DNA from: an uncultured Gammaproteobacteria bacterium
GTDB taxonomy: Bacteria; Pseudomonadota; Gammaproteobacteria; SZUA-152
Reading direction: 5' to 3'
Assembly: GCA_913009875.1 (NCBI GenBank)
Contig: CAJVYS010000006.1
Coordinates: 1 to 51,146 of the forward strand
DNA: 51,146 bases
The notes beneath the pieces were generated by a model. The model ran no database searches. It worked only from the letters and a program-made list of their open reading frames with translations, and was not told where the DNA came from. The translations under genes were made by a program, and so were the position numbers. Each line of letters starts with the position of its first letter. Within the stretch, counting starts at the first letter, position 1. Shown piece after piece: positions 18,647-30,652 of this stretch.

Positions 18647-19482
18647 ACACAGAACCATTGAATACGGAACAACCGTCAATGCCGGAAGCCTGGGTGCGCA
18701 TTCGTGGCCTGCGTTTTACGCGCGGCGAGCAGGTCATCTTTGACGGTATCGACATGGACATTCCGCGTGGCCTGCTAACCGCCATCATGGGTCCCAGCGG
18801 CACCGGCAAGACCACCCTGCTGCGCCTCATTGGCGGCCAGCTGCGTGCCGATGCCGGCAGCGTGGAGGTGGCCGGGCAGAATGTCGCCGCGCTGCGCAGT
18901 GTTGAGCTGTACCGCCTGCGCAAGCGCATGGGCATGTTGTTTCAGAATGGCGCCCTGCTTACGGATCTGTCGGTGTTCGAGAATGTGGCCTTTCCGCTGC
19001 GCGAGCACACTCGTCTGCCGGAACGCATGATCCGCGATTTAGTGCTGATGAAGCTGCACGTGGTGGGCCTGCGCGGTGCGCGCGAGCTGATGCCGGCGCA
19101 GCTCTCCGGCGGCATGGCACGACGCGTGGCGCTGGCGCGCGCCATCGCCCTGGACCCACAGATGGTGCTCTTCGACGAGCCGTTTACCGGCCAGGATCCC
19201 ATTTCGCTGGGTGTGCTGGTGGGCCTGTTGCGCAGCCTTACCGATGCGCTGAGCCTGACGTCAGTGGTGGTGTCGCACGATGTACAGGAAAGCCTGTCCA
19301 TCGCGGATTATGTATATGTGATTTCCGAAGGCCGGGTGGTGGAGCATGGCACACCGGAGGCGCTGCGGCGGTCCACCTCGCCGTGGGTACAGCAATTCCT
19401 GCAGGGTCAGAGCGACGGTCCTGTGCCGTTCCACTATCCGGCGCCCGACTATCGTACCGATCTGCTGGCGGACGGCCCATGA
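18643..19482 (+). CDS. mlaF: ABC transporter ATP-binding protein MlaF
   Basis: [49 protein letters not shown]; followed by mlaE, mlaD. Confidence 0.93.
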   Translation: MNTEPLNTEQPSMPEAWVRIRGLRFTRGEQVIFDGIDMDIPRGLLTAIMGPSGTGKTTLLRLIGGQLRADAGSVEVAGQNVAALRSVELYRLRKRMGMLFQNGALLTDLSVFENVAFPLREHTRLPERMIRDLVLMKLHVVGLRGARELMPAQLSGGMARRVALARAIALDPQMVLFDEPFTGQDPISLGVLVGLLRSLTDALSLTSVVVSHDVQESLSIADYVYVISEGRVVEHGTPEALRRSTSPWVQQFLQGQSDGPVPFHYPAPDYRTDLLADGP

Positions 19483-20261
19483 TGGGCCTCCTGCAACGCC
19501 TGGGCGCGACGACCCTGGGTGTCACCGAACGCATCGGCCGTGGCCACCTGTTCCTGCTGCATGTGCTGGGCGGTTTCCCGGGCCTGCTGCCGCGCTTTGG
19601 ACTGGTGATGAAACAGATTTACGCCAGCGGCGTCTTATCCCTGTTGATCATCGCCGTATCCGGTTTGTTCGTCGGCATGGTGCTGGCCCTGCAGGGCTAC
19701 AATACGTTGGTGGACTTCGGTGCGACCGAGTCATTGGGCGTGGTGGTATCGCTGTCGCTGGTGCGCGAACTGGGACCCGTGGTGGGGGCCTTGCTGTTCG
19801 CCGGCCGTGCCGGCTCGGCGCTGACCGCCGAGATCGGCCTGATGAAGGCCACGGAACAGCTCTCGGCGATGGAAATGATGGCGGTGGACCCACTGCACCG
19901 AGTGGTGGCGCCGCGCCTGTTGGGCGGCATCATCGCCATGCCGTTGCTGGCCGCCATCTTCAGCGCGGTGGGCATCATCGGTGGTTATTTCGTCGCCGTG
20001 GGCCTGCTGGGCGTGGATGAGGGCGCCTTCTGGTCACAGATGCAGGCCAAGGTGGACCTGTTCGATGACGTGGCCAATGGTGTCATCAAGAGTGTGGTGT
20101 TCGGTTTTGTGGTGACCTGGATCGCGGTGTTCGAGGGCTATGACGCCGTGCCCACCTCCGAGGGGGTGAGCCGCGCCACCACGCGCACCGTGGTGCATGC
20201 CTCGCTGGCGGTGCTGGGGCTGGATTTCATATTGACTGCACTGATGTTTGGGGACGACTGA
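19479..20261 (+). CDS. mlaE: Lipid asymmetry maintenance ABC permease MlaE
   Basis: [40 protein letters not shown] MlaE motif. Confidence 0.95.
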   Translation: MMGLLQRLGATTLGVTERIGRGHLFLLHVLGGFPGLLPRFGLVMKQIYASGVLSLLIIAVSGLFVGMVLALQGYNTLVDFGATESLGVVVSLSLVRELGPVVGALLFAGRAGSALTAEIGLMKATEQLSAMEMMAVDPLHRVVAPRLLGGIIAMPLLAAIFSAVGIIGGYFVAVGLLGVDEGAFWSQMQAKVDLFDDVANGVIKSVVFGFVVTWIAVFEGYDAVPTSEGVSRATTRTVVHASLAVLGLDFILTALMFGDD

Positions 20262-20306
20262 TGTGCTCTTTTAAAGGATTAAGTAACGAATGTTGGGGAT
20301 GAACAA

Positions 20307-20768
20307 ATGATGCAATCGCGCAGTGTGCAGATCTGGGTGGGTCTGTTTGTTATCGCAGGCATGGCGGCGCTGCTGATGTTGGCTATGAAGGTGAGCAATA
20401 TTCGCGCCTTCAGTGGTGAAAATGGTTATGCAATCAGCGCCAATTTCGAGAACATCGGTAGCCTCAAGGTGCGTTCGCCGGTGACCATAGCCGGGGTGGT
20501 GGTGGGCCGGGTGTCGAAAATCGGCTTCGACAGTGAGATCTACGAGGCCGTGGTGACCATGAATATCGACCCGCGCTACGACAACCTCCCCGAAGACACC
20601 TCGGCCAGTATTTTCACCTCCGGCCTGCTCGGTGAGCAATACATCGGCCTGGAGGCCGGTGGTGCGGAAAGCTATCTGCATGATGGTGACCGCATCCAGC
20701 TGACCCAGTCGGCGATCGTGCTGGAGCAACTCATCGGCCAGTTCCTGGTCAGCCAGGCGGATAAATAA
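20307..20768 (+). CDS. mlaD: MCE-domain substrate-binding protein MlaD
   Basis: QSRSVQIWVGLFVIAGMAALLMLAMKVSN...ANFENIGSLKVRSPVTIAGVVVGRVSKIGFD. Confidence 0.95.
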   Translation: MMQSRSVQIWVGLFVIAGMAALLMLAMKVSNIRAFSGENGYAISANFENIGSLKVRSPVTIAGVVVGRVSKIGFDSEIYEAVVTMNIDPRYDNLPEDTSASIFTSGLLGEQYIGLEAGGAESYLHDGDRIQLTQSAIVLEQLIGQFLVSQADK

Positions 20769-20769
20769 C

Positions 20770-22137
20770 ATGGTATCCCGGCTGGCTCTGTTTCTGGTGC
20801 TCGCCCTGCTGCCCCTCTCTCAGGGCCAGGCCGAGACCGTGGTGCTGGATTTGCAGCAGGCGGTTGATCGAGCCCTGCAGGTGGACCCGCGCATCACCGA
20901 GAAAGAGCGCCATGTGGATCTGGCGCGCGCCCAGCTGCGTGAGGTGCGCGGCGCCGATGGCTGGAGCCTGAATATGAACACCTTCCTGGGTTTTGCGCCC
21001 AAGGTACGTGGTGGTGTTTTCGAGACCACCAATGCAGACGGCACGAAAAGCATTGGTGTTGCCTCGGATGCCTTCGATATCAACGGTCTGTCACCGTGGT
21101 ATTACCTGGAAATGAGGCTCGTCAAGCCGCTGCACACCTTCGGTAAGATCACACACTATTCCAAGGCCGCGGCGGGCAATATTCAGGTCAAGCGCGGTGA
21201 TATCCAGCTGGCGCGCGCTCAGACTCGCATGGATATTGCCAAGGCCTACTACGGTTATCTGGCGGCGCGCGACAGCCGGCGGATGCTCGACGATATGCTC
21301 GACAAGCTGCAGGCCGCACTCGACCTGTTGCAGGGCTGGCTGGACGACGATGAAGGTGACGCCAAGCAGTCCAACCTGTTCGCCCTGCAGACCGGTATGG
21401 CGCTGATCAGGCGCTATCAGGCCGAGGCGCAGGGCTATGAGCGCATCGCCCTGGAAGGCCTGCGCATCCTCACCGGCGTGGGTTCGGGCAATGAAGTCCA
21501 GGTGGCGGACAAACGCCTCAAGCCGCTGCCCCTGCCGGAGGGTGGCCTGAAAGAGTTGACCGCCCAGGCCATGACACGTCGACCCGAGGTGCGGCAACTG
21601 GCGGCGGGGCTGGATGCACGCCGGGAATACATGCTGGCCAAGCGCAGCGAGTCCCTGCCCAATATCTATGCCGGACTGGCGGGCTCCATTTCCTATGCGC
21701 CGGGGCGCAAGGATTTTACCGATGTCAGTATCTACGACCCTTTTTACTTTGCCGGTATGACACCCGTTATCGGTATCAAGTGGGACTGGAACAGCGGCCG
21801 TCAACCGGCGCAGGTGGCGCAGGCCAAGGCCCAGCTGGATGCTACCCTGGCGTTGCGGGATAAAGCGCGTATGGGCATTCCCTTTCAGGTCGCCGGGCAG
21901 TACCACACCGTGCACAGCCATCATGAGATGGTGCAGCGCCTGTATGAGGGCAGTCGCTCGGGGCGTCGCTGGCTGATCAGCGTCTATGCGGATTTCGAGG
22001 CCGGCGTGGAAGAGACGGACAACCTGGTCGCGGCCTTTCAGGGCTATATGGTGGCCTATGGTGATTACCTCAAGGTGGTGAACGCCTACAACATGCATGT
22101 TGAACGCCTGCGGGTGGTGACAGGGGATATTCAATGA
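20770..22137 (+). CDS. TolC family outer membrane efflux protein
   Basis: Signal peptide, long helical coiled-coil regions, LQQAVDRALQVDPRI N-terminal motif; sits between mlaD and mlaC. Confidence 0.8.
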   Translation: MVSRLALFLVLALLPLSQGQAETVVLDLQQAVDRALQVDPRITEKERHVDLARAQLREVRGADGWSLNMNTFLGFAPKVRGGVFETTNADGTKSIGVASDAFDINGLSPWYYLEMRLVKPLHTFGKITHYSKAAAGNIQVKRGDIQLARAQTRMDIAKAYYGYLAARDSRRMLDDMLDKLQAALDLLQGWLDDDEGDAKQSNLFALQTGMALIRRYQAEAQGYERIALEGLRILTGVGSGNEVQVADKRLKPLPLPEGGLKELTAQAMTRRPEVRQLAAGLDARREYMLAKRSESLPNIYAGLAGSISYAPGRKDFTDVSIYDPFYFAGMTPVIGIKWDWNSGRQPAQVAQAKAQLDATLALRDKARMGIPFQVAGQYHTVHSHHEMVQRLYEGSRSGRRWLISVYADFEAGVEETDNLVAAFQGYMVAYGDYLKVVNAYNMHVERLRVVTGDIQ

Positions 22138-22766
22138 AACGGATGATGTTTTGGCGCAGAGTCGGCCGGATGGTGCTGTTGTCGATGCTGCTGTGGCTAC
22201 CGCTGCCACTGATGGCGGCCCAGTCTCCGCAGGAGCTGGTGATAGAAACCACAGACAGGATCATCAAGGCCCTCAAGGCTGAGCAGGAGGAGATCAAGAA
22301 GAATCCCGCACGACTGTATGAAATCGTCGACAAGATCGTCCTGCCACATTTTGATTTCCGCCGCATGTCCAGCTGGGTGCTGGGCAAGCACTGGCGCAAG
22401 GCCAGTCCAGCCGAGCGCGAGCAGTTTGTGAAGGAATTTCGTGCCCTGCTGGTGCGTACCTATGCTGCAGCCCTGAATGACAATTACGACCAGAAGATCG
22501 ACTTTCTGCCGTTGCGTGCCAAAAAAGATGCCACGGAGGTGACCGTACGCACCGAAGTGCAGCTGGAGTCCGGTTTCCCCATACCCATCAATTACCGCAT
22601 GTATCGCACCGAGAAGGGTGAATGGCTGGTGTTCGATGTGAACATCGATGGTGTCAGTCTGGTGACTAATTACCGGAGTTCCTTCTCCAAGGAAATCCGC
22701 AAGGGTGGACTGCCCAAGCTCATCGCCAGACTCACCGAACGCAACCAGCGGGCGATGCATGACTGA
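22134..22766 (+). CDS. mlaC: Periplasmic phospholipid-binding protein MlaC
   Basis: YEIVDKIVLPHFDFRRMSSWVLGKHWRKASPAEREQFVKEFRALLVRTYA. Confidence 0.95.
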   Translation: MKRMMFWRRVGRMVLLSMLLWLPLPLMAAQSPQELVIETTDRIIKALKAEQEEIKKNPARLYEIVDKIVLPHFDFRRMSSWVLGKHWRKASPAEREQFVKEFRALLVRTYAAALNDNYDQKIDFLPLRAKKDATEVTVRTEVQLESGFPIPINYRMYRTEKGEWLVFDVNIDGVSLVTNYRSSFSKEIRKGGLPKLIARLTERNQRAMHD

Positions 22767-23064
22767 GGCACGTCTCGAAGCGGTCTCTCCCGGCCACTAC
22801 CGGCTTATGGGCGAGCTGAATTTCGACAGCGTGCCAGTGCTGGCGGAGCGCGGTGGAGAGCTGTTCCGTGACTCTGGCGAGGTGTGGGTGAGCCTGGAGG
22901 GCGTCGCCCGCGCCGACAGCGCCGGCCTCGCCCTGCTGGTCGACTGGCTGCGCGAGGCCCGACGCCGCGAGCGCCGCATTAGTTTCACCGGTGTTCCGTC
23001 TCAGTTGCTGGCGCTGGCCCGGGTCAGCGGCGTCGATGAGCTGTTGCTGCTCGACGATCAATAG
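22759..23064 (+). CDS. mlaB: STAS domain protein MlaB
   Basis: VWVSLEGVARADSAGLALLVDWLREAR STAS motif; start at MTEARLEAV, overlapping mlaC. Confidence 0.88.
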   Translation: MTEARLEAVSPGHYRLMGELNFDSVPVLAERGGELFRDSGEVWVSLEGVARADSAGLALLVDWLREARRRERRISFTGVPSQLLALARVSGVDELLLLDDQ

Positions 23065-23121
23065 CCACACACCACGCCTGCCGGGGCGGTGACAGCCTGC
23101 CCTTTTTCGCCAGAGACTCCT

Positions 23122-24045
23122 ATGACCACCGCCATTTCTATCCAGCAGGTGCACAAGCGCTTTGCTTCCCTGCAGGCCCTCAAGGGCATCTCGATGGAGG
23201 TGCCGCAGGGTTCCTTCTTTGGCCTGCTGGGCCCCAACGGCGCCGGCAAATCCACCCTGATCAGCATCATGGCCGGGCTGGCGCGGGCCGATGCGGGCGC
23301 CATCAGCATCATGGGGCACGACGTGGTGTCGGCCTGGCGCCAGTCCCGACATGTCCTTGGCGTGGTGCCCCAGGAACTGGTCTACGATCCCTTCTTTTCC
23401 GTGCGCGAGGTGCTGCGCCTGCAGTCGGGTTACTTCGGCCTGGGACGCGGCAACGACGCCTGGATCGAGGAACTGCTGGAGACCTTGTCCCTGTCGGACA
23501 AGGCCGATACCAATCTACAGGAGCTCTCCGGCGGCATGAAGCGCCGGGTGCTCATCGCCCAGGCCCTGGTGCATCGTCCCGAGGTGGTGGTGCTCGACGA
23601 GCCCACCGCCGGTGTCGACGTAGAGCTGCGCCAGTCCCTGTGGCGCTTCGCCCGCCGCCTGCACCGCGAGGGCCACACCATCCTGCTCACCACCCACTAT
23701 CTGGAAGAGGCCGAGTCCCTGTGCGACGAGATCGCCATCCTCAACCACGGTGAGGTGGTGACCCGGGACAGCAAACAGGCGCTGCTGGCACGCTATCCCT
23801 GGCGCACCCTGCACATCACCGTGGACAGCTCGACCTTTCAGCTGCCGGAGGCACTGGTGTCCCTGCTGACGGATGCCGATGACAACTGCCTCACCTTCCG
23901 TCTGCACCGTGAGCGGGACACCATTGGCGAGGTGCTGGCGGCGTTGCAATCAGCGGGTCTCACGGTGGTGGATCTGAGCACCGAGGAGGTCGGGCTGGAG
24001 GAGGTCTTCCTGCATCTCACCGGTCAGTCGAGGGGTATCGTATGA
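23122..24045 (+). CDS. ABC transporter ATP-binding protein (YadG-like)
   Basis: GLLGPNGAGKSTLISIMAGL, LSGGMKRRVLIAQALVHRPEVVVLDEPTAGVD. Confidence 0.92.
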   Translation: MTTAISIQQVHKRFASLQALKGISMEVPQGSFFGLLGPNGAGKSTLISIMAGLARADAGAISIMGHDVVSAWRQSRHVLGVVPQELVYDPFFSVREVLRLQSGYFGLGRGNDAWIEELLETLSLSDKADTNLQELSGGMKRRVLIAQALVHRPEVVVLDEPTAGVDVELRQSLWRFARRLHREGHTILLTTHYLEEAESLCDEIAILNHGEVVTRDSKQALLARYPWRTLHITVDSSTFQLPEALVSLLTDADDNCLTFRLHRERDTIGEVLAALQSAGLTVVDLSTEEVGLEEVFLHLTGQSRGIV

Positions 24046-24815
24046 ATGCCGGTTTCAACGCCCGCGGTTTTTATACCCTGTTCGCCAAGGAGGTGCGGCG
24101 CTTCCTCAAGGTGACGGTGCAGACCGTGCTCACGCCCATGGTCACAGCGCTGCTGTATCTGTTGGTGTTCGGTCAGGCGCTGGAGGCCCATGTCGAGGTG
24201 TATGAGGGAGTCAGTTACTCGGCCTTTCTGGTTCCCGGCCTGATGATGATGTCCATTATTCAGAATGCCTTCGCCAACAGCTCCTCCAGCATCATTCAGT
24301 CGAAGATGACCGGCAACCTGGTGTTTGTGCTGCTGGCGCCTATCTCCAGCCTGGAATTCTTCGCCGCCTTCGTGCTTGCTGCGGTGGTGCGCGGCCTGCT
24401 GGTGGCACTGGCGGTGTATGGGGTGTCGGTGCTGTTCATCGACCTGCCCCTGGCCCATCCCTGGGCGATTGCCGTGTTTGCGGTGATCGGCAGTGCCACC
24501 CTCGGCGCGCTGGGGGTGATCGCCGGCATCTGGGCCGACAAATACGACCAGCTGGCCGGCTTCCAGAATTTCTTCATTCTGCCTCTGTCCTTCCTCAGCG
24601 GGGTGTTCTATTCCATCCATGCCCTGCCGGGAGTATGGCAGCAGATCTCGCACTTTAACCCCTTCTTTTATCTCATCGACGGCTTCCGTTGGGGCTTCTT
24701 TGGCCAGGGAGATGCCAGCGTGGTGATAAGCCTGTCGGTGTCACTAGGGTTTCTGCTTATGCTCAGCGGACTGGGCCTGTATCTGTTGCTCAAGGGTTAC
24801 AAAATAAGGCGCTAG
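24042..24815 (+). CDS. ABC-2 type permease (YadH-like)
   Basis: Polytopic; FQNFFILPLSFLSGVFYSIHALPGVWQQISHFNPFFYLIDGFRWGFFG. Confidence 0.9.
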   Translation: MNAGFNARGFYTLFAKEVRRFLKVTVQTVLTPMVTALLYLLVFGQALEAHVEVYEGVSYSAFLVPGLMMMSIIQNAFANSSSSIIQSKMTGNLVFVLLAPISSLEFFAAFVLAAVVRGLLVALAVYGVSVLFIDLPLAHPWAIAVFAVIGSATLGALGVIAGIWADKYDQLAGFQNFFILPLSFLSGVFYSIHALPGVWQQISHFNPFFYLIDGFRWGFFGQGDASVVISLSVSLGFLLMLSGLGLYLLLKGYKIRR

Positions 24816-24889
24816 GCGGTATCCTACGCGCCTGATTAATGGCGGCTTTACGCCGTTCGGCAACCTGTTACGGGTGAAATGAAAGAATA

Positions 24890-25150
24890 ATGGAAAACAG
24901 CGAAGTCAAAAAACTGATCGCGGACGCCCTGCCCGGCGCCGAGGTCACCGTCACCGGTGGAGACGGTCACTACGAGGCACGGGTGATCTGGTCGGAATTC
25001 GACGGCAAGCTACCCGTGGCACGGCAGAAAATGGTCTATGCGACCCTGGGTGAGCACATCACCAGCGGCGCGCTGCATGCCCTGACCATCAAGGCCTATA
25101 CCCCGGAACAGTGGGCGCAGGCCAGCAAATTTCAGGTGGGTTCCGCCTGA
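24890..25150 (+). CDS. ibaG: BolA family protein IbaG
   Basis: LIADALPGAEVTVTGGDGHYEARVIWSEFDGKLPVARQKMVYATLGEHI; located before murA. Confidence 0.88.
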   Translation: MENSEVKKLIADALPGAEVTVTGGDGHYEARVIWSEFDGKLPVARQKMVYATLGEHITSGALHALTIKAYTPEQWAQASKFQVGSA

Positions 25151-25168
25151 CGGACGGTCGCATAATGA

Positions 25169-26482
<1,314 letters not shown>

Positions 26483-26518
26483 GGGGCGGTATCTGGCCGT
26501 ATGTAGTAACTAAATAAC

Positions 26519-26583
26519 TGTGGGAGCGGCTTCAGCCGCGATAGCTGTAGCAACAATGCTTCGCGGCTGAAGCCGCTCCCACA
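26519..26583. repeat. Inverted pair of GTGG-type REPs between murA and hisG
   Basis: tgtgggagcggcttcagccgcga...tcgcggctgaagccgctcccaca. Confidence 0.95.
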
Positions 26584-26618
26584 GGGTGACTTGTCATTGG
26601 GTGTATTGACATCGAACT

Positions 26619-27272
26619 ATGAGTGAATCCAAAAACAACGCGCTGGTGATTGCCCTTTCCAAGGGGCGTATCTTCAAGGAGACCCTGCCGCTGCTGGCGC
26701 ATGCCGGCATCGAGCCGGTGGACGACCCCGAGTCCAGCCGCAAGCTGATCCTCGACACCAGCCGCGATGACGTGAAGCTGCTGATCCTGCGTGCCACCGA
26801 CGTGCCCACCTTCGTGCAGTACGGCGCCGCCGACCTCGGTGTGGCGGGCAAGGACGTGCTCATGGAGCACGGCGGCGAGGGCCTGTACGAGCCCGTTGAT
26901 CTCAACATCGCCCGCTGCCGGCTGATGACCGCCGGGCGTGTGGACGACAGCGGCGTCAATGGCCGTCGCCTGCGCGTGGCCACCAAGTTCGTCAATTGCA
27001 CACGGCGTTTCTATGCCGAACGCGGCGAACAGGTGGAGATCATCAAGCTCTACGGCTCCATGGAGCTGGCGCCGCTGGTGGGCCTGGCCGACCGCATCGT
27101 CGACGTGGTGGACACCGGCAACACCCTGCGCGCCAATGGCCTCGAACCGCTGGAACACATCGCCGATATCAGTTCGCGCTTGATTGTCAACAAGGCTGCG
27201 ATGAAGATGAAGCACGAGCGCGTCAAGGCCGTCATCGACGACATCGCCGAGGCGGTGGCACAGCGGGGGTGA
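26619..27272 (+). CDS. hisG: ATP phosphoribosyltransferase HisG (short form)
   Basis: [52 protein letters not shown]. Confidence 0.95.
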   Translation: MSESKNNALVIALSKGRIFKETLPLLAHAGIEPVDDPESSRKLILDTSRDDVKLLILRATDVPTFVQYGAADLGVAGKDVLMEHGGEGLYEPVDLNIARCRLMTAGRVDDSGVNGRRLRVATKFVNCTRRFYAERGEQVEIIKLYGSMELAPLVGLADRIVDVVDTGNTLRANGLEPLEHIADISSRLIVNKAAMKMKHERVKAVIDDIAEAVAQRG

Positions 27273-27302
27273 TTGCGCAGTTTTTTTAGGATGCGGGATT
27301 TC

Positions 27303-27455
27303 AACGCAAAGATCGCAAAGGCGCAAAGGCCGCAAAGAAAAGATTGAAGATTGTTGGGCCGGTCATTTTTCCGTGCTCCGCCAAATGCCAGAATGACGCC
27401 GGGTTTTTACAACAAAATACCTTTGCGTTCTTTGCGCCTTTGCGATCTTTGCGTT
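27303..27455. repeat. GCAAAG-rich inverted repeat element, hisG-hisD gap
   Basis: aacgcaaagatcgcaaaggcgcaaagg...cctttgcgttctttgcgcctttgcgatctttgcgtt. Confidence 0.9.
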
Positions 27456-27493
27456 AATCACACAGACTCCACCAACACCACAGAACCAAGATC

Positions 27494-28792
27494 ATGAACA
27501 TTACACGCCTCGACACCACCACCGACGACTTCTGGCCCCGTCTCGAAAAGATGCTCGCCTGGGAGGGCGTCTCCGACGACGCCGTCAACGACATCGTCAA
27601 GGAGATCATCCAGGCCATCCGCAGCCGCGGCGACGCCGCGCTGGTGGAATACACCAACCGCTTTGACCGTATGTCGGTGGGCGGCATGGCCGAGCTGGAG
27701 ATCGCCGGCGAGCGCCTGCAGGCGGCCCTGGACGGTCTGCCTGCGGAGCAACGCAGCGCCCTGGAGCTGGCTGCCGAGCGGGTGCGCCGCTACCACCAGC
27801 GTCAGCGGCAGGAGAGCTGGAGCTACCGCGAGGACGACGGCACCCTGTTGGGCCAGCAGGTGACACCGCTGGACCGCGTCGGCCTGTACGTACCCGGTGG
27901 CAAGGCGGCCTATCCTTCCTCGGTGCTGATGAATGCCATCCCCGCCAAGGTGGCCGGTGTCGAAGAACTGATCATGGTGGTGCCGACCCCGGACGGCGAG
28001 GTCAACCAACTGGTGCTGGCCGCCGCCGCCGTGTGCGGCGTGGATCGTGTGTTCTCCGTGGGTGGGGCTCAAGCAGTCGCTGCCCTGGCCTATGGCACCG
28101 AGACGGTGCCGCAGGTGGACAAGGTGGTTGGTCCCGGCAATATCTATGTCGCCACCGCCAAGCGCTACGTCTACGGCACCGTGGGCATCGACATGATCGC
28201 CGGGCCGTCGGAGATTCTGGTGATCTGCGACGGCGACACGGATCCCGACTGGATCGCCATGGATCTGTTTTCGCAGGCCGAGCACGACGAGGATGCCCAG
28301 TCGATCCTCGTCTCGCCCGACGCCGGTTTCATCGAACGCGTCGCCGCCCGCATCGAAAAGCTGCTGCCGACCATGGATCGCGCCGAAATCATCCGCAAGT
28401 CGCTGGGTGATCGTGGTGCCCTGATTCACGTGCGCGACATGGACGAGGCCATCGAGGTGGCCAACTTCATCGCCCCCGAGCACCTGGAGTTATCGGTGGC
28501 GGATCCCGAGGCGCTGGTGCCGCGCGTCAAGCACGCCGGCGCCATCTTCATGGGCCGCTATACCGCCGAGGCCCTGGGCGACTACTGTGCCGGCCCCAAT
28601 CACGTGCTGCCGACGTCGCGTACGGCGCGTTTCTCCTCACCGCTGGGCGTATACGACTTCCAGAAGCGTTCCAGCCTGATCTTCTGCTCCGCTGACGGCG
28701 CCTCCGAGCTGGGCAAGACCGCCTCCACCCTGGCGCGCGGCGAGGGCCTCGACGCCCATGCACGCTCGGCGGAATACCGGATTAAGGATTGA
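27494..28792 (+). CDS. hisD: Histidinol dehydrogenase HisD
   Basis: [44 protein letters not shown]. Confidence 0.97.
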   Translation: MNITRLDTTTDDFWPRLEKMLAWEGVSDDAVNDIVKEIIQAIRSRGDAALVEYTNRFDRMSVGGMAELEIAGERLQAALDGLPAEQRSALELAAERVRRYHQRQRQESWSYREDDGTLLGQQVTPLDRVGLYVPGGKAAYPSSVLMNAIPAKVAGVEELIMVVPTPDGEVNQLVLAAAAVCGVDRVFSVGGAQAVAALAYGTETVPQVDKVVGPGNIYVATAKRYVYGTVGIDMIAGPSEILVICDGDTDPDWIAMDLFSQAEHDEDAQSILVSPDAGFIERVAARIEKLLPTMDRAEIIRKSLGDRGALIHVRDMDEAIEVANFIAPEHLELSVADPEALVPRVKHAGAIFMGRYTAEALGDYCAGPNHVLPTSRTARFSSPLGVYDFQKRSSLIFCSADGASELGKTASTLARGEGLDAHARSAEYRIKD

Positions 28793-28809
28793 CCGTGACC
28801 TGGCAGTTC

Positions 28810-28903
28810 AACGCAAAGATCGCAAAGGCACAAAGAGCGCAAAGCTTTTTCAATAAAAAAGGTTTTTCCTTTGCGTCCTCTGCACCTTTGCGCCCTTTGC
28901 GTT
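28810..28903. repeat. GCAAAG-rich inverted repeat element, hisD-hisC gap
   Basis: aacgcaaagatcgcaaaggcacaaagagcgcaaag...ctttgcgtcctctgcacctttgcgccctttgcgtt. Confidence 0.88.
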
Positions 28904-28912
28904 AATAACACC

Positions 28913-29986
28913 ATGTCCGACAAAATCACCGACTGGATCCGCCCCGGAATCCGCGCCCTGTCCGCCTACCACGTGCCGGATGCGGGCGAGTGCATTAAGC
29001 TGGATGCCATGGAAAACCCCTACACTTGGCCCGAAGAGATGGTCGACGCCTGGCTGCAACGCCTGCGCGGCGCGGCGTTGAACCGCTATCCCGACCCCGC
29101 CGCGCACGCCCTCAGTGAGCGCCTGCGCGAGGCCATGGCGGTGCCCGAGGGGCAGGCGCTGATGCTGGGCAACGGCTCCGACGAGATCATCCAGATCATC
29201 GCCCAGGCGGTGGCCGCACCCGGCCGCGTGATCATGGCCCCGGAGCCCAGCTTCGTCATGTACCGCATGATCGCTACCTTCTGTGGTATGGAGTACGTCG
29301 GCGTGCCGCTGCGTGAGGATTTCAGCCTCGACCTCGATGCCATGCTCGCCGCCATTGCCAAACACCCGCCGGCGGTGATCTTTCTCGCCTATCCCAACAA
29401 CCCCACCGGCAACCTGTTCGACGCCGATGACGTGCGCGCCGTGATTGAGGCCGCTCCCGGCCTGGTGGTGGTGGACGAGGCCTACCACGCCTTCGCCGAT
29501 GCCAGCTTCATGCTGCGCCTGGGCGAGTCCGACAACCTGCTGGTGATGCGCACCGTGTCGAAGATGGGCCTGGCCGGCCTGCGCCTCGGCCTGCTGGCCG
29601 GGCCAGGCGCCTGGCTGGCCGAGTTCGACAAGGTACGCCTGCCTTACAACATCAACGTGCTGACACAAGTGAGCGCTGACTTTGCGCTGGAAAATATTGG
29701 CGTGCTGGAGGCACAGACCGCGCAGATCACCGCCGACCGCGAGACCCTGTGGCAGGCGCTGGCGGCGATGCCGGGCGTCGCACCCTTTCCCAGTCGCGCC
29801 AATTTCATCCTGTTCCGCGTCGAGGCCGATGCCGACACCGTGTTCACCTCGCTGAAGGCGAATGGGGTATTGATCAAGAATCTCAACCCCGCTGGCGGTC
29901 CACTGGCCGGTTGCCTGCGCGTCACTGTCGGCCGGCCGGAAGAAAACAGCGCCTTTCTGCAAGCCCTTCATTCAGCTATCGCTTGA
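28913..29986 (+). CDS. hisC: Histidinol-phosphate aminotransferase HisC
   Basis: LDAMENPYTWPEEM; FLAYPNNPTGNLFD; RTVSKMGLAGLRLG. Confidence 0.95.
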   Translation: MSDKITDWIRPGIRALSAYHVPDAGECIKLDAMENPYTWPEEMVDAWLQRLRGAALNRYPDPAAHALSERLREAMAVPEGQALMLGNGSDEIIQIIAQAVAAPGRVIMAPEPSFVMYRMIATFCGMEYVGVPLREDFSLDLDAMLAAIAKHPPAVIFLAYPNNPTGNLFDADDVRAVIEAAPGLVVVDEAYHAFADASFMLRLGESDNLLVMRTVSKMGLAGLRLGLLAGPGAWLAEFDKVRLPYNINVLTQVSADFALENIGVLEAQTAQITADRETLWQALAAMPGVAPFPSRANFILFRVEADADTVFTSLKANGVLIKNLNPAGGPLAGCLRVTVGRPEENSAFLQALHSAIA

Positions 29987-30055
29987 CGGTATGCTCTATA
30001 GTTCACAGGGGCTGTCAAAATGATTGCTAACGCCCCCTAGCAGGAGACTTCCCCC

Positions 30056-30649
30056 ATGGCTGACCGCAAGGCCACAGTAAAGCGCGACACGCTGGAGACG
30101 CAGATCAGCGTCAGCGTTAATCTCGACGGCACCGGCACATCGAAGCTGGACACCGGCGTACCCTTCTTCGATCACATGCTGGACCAAGTGGCGCGCCACG
30201 GTCTTATCGATCTCGACATTCAGGCCAGGGGCGATCTCGACATCGACGCCCACCACACGGTGGAAGACGTCGGCATCACCCTCGGCCAGGCCATCGCTCA
30301 GGCACTGGGCGACAAGAGGGGCATTACCCGTTACGGCCACGCCTATGTGCCGCTGGATGAGGCCCTGTCGCGCGTGGTGATCGATTTCTCCGGGCGGCCG
30401 GGACTGGAAAACCGTGTCGCGTTCCCGCGCGAGCGCGTTGGTGAGTTCGACCTGGAGCTGGTGCATGAGTTCTTTCAGGGCTTCGTCAATCACGCCAACG
30501 TCAGCCTGCACCTCGATGCCCTGCAGGGGCGTAATGCGCACCATATTGCCGAGACCGTGTTCAAGGCCTTCGGCCGCGCCCTGCGCATGGCCATGACGCG
30601 CGACCCGCGCCTGGGCGACATCCTGCCTTCGACCAAGGGCGCGCTGTAG
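30056..30649 (+). CDS. hisB: Imidazoleglycerol-phosphate dehydratase HisB (monofunctional)
   Basis: [41 protein letters not shown]. Confidence 0.97.
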   Translation: MADRKATVKRDTLETQISVSVNLDGTGTSKLDTGVPFFDHMLDQVARHGLIDLDIQARGDLDIDAHHTVEDVGITLGQAIAQALGDKRGITRYGHAYVPLDEALSRVVIDFSGRPGLENRVAFPRERVGEFDLELVHEFFQGFVNHANVSLHLDALQGRNAHHIAETVFKAFGRALRMAMTRDPRLGDILPSTKGAL

Positions 30650-30652
30650 ACG

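Noticed and set aside
27458-28483. 341-aa minus-strand ORF
   Set aside because: Antisense to hisD, no recognisable family.
28850-29971. 373-aa minus-strand ORF
   Set aside because: Antisense to hisC, no recognisable family.
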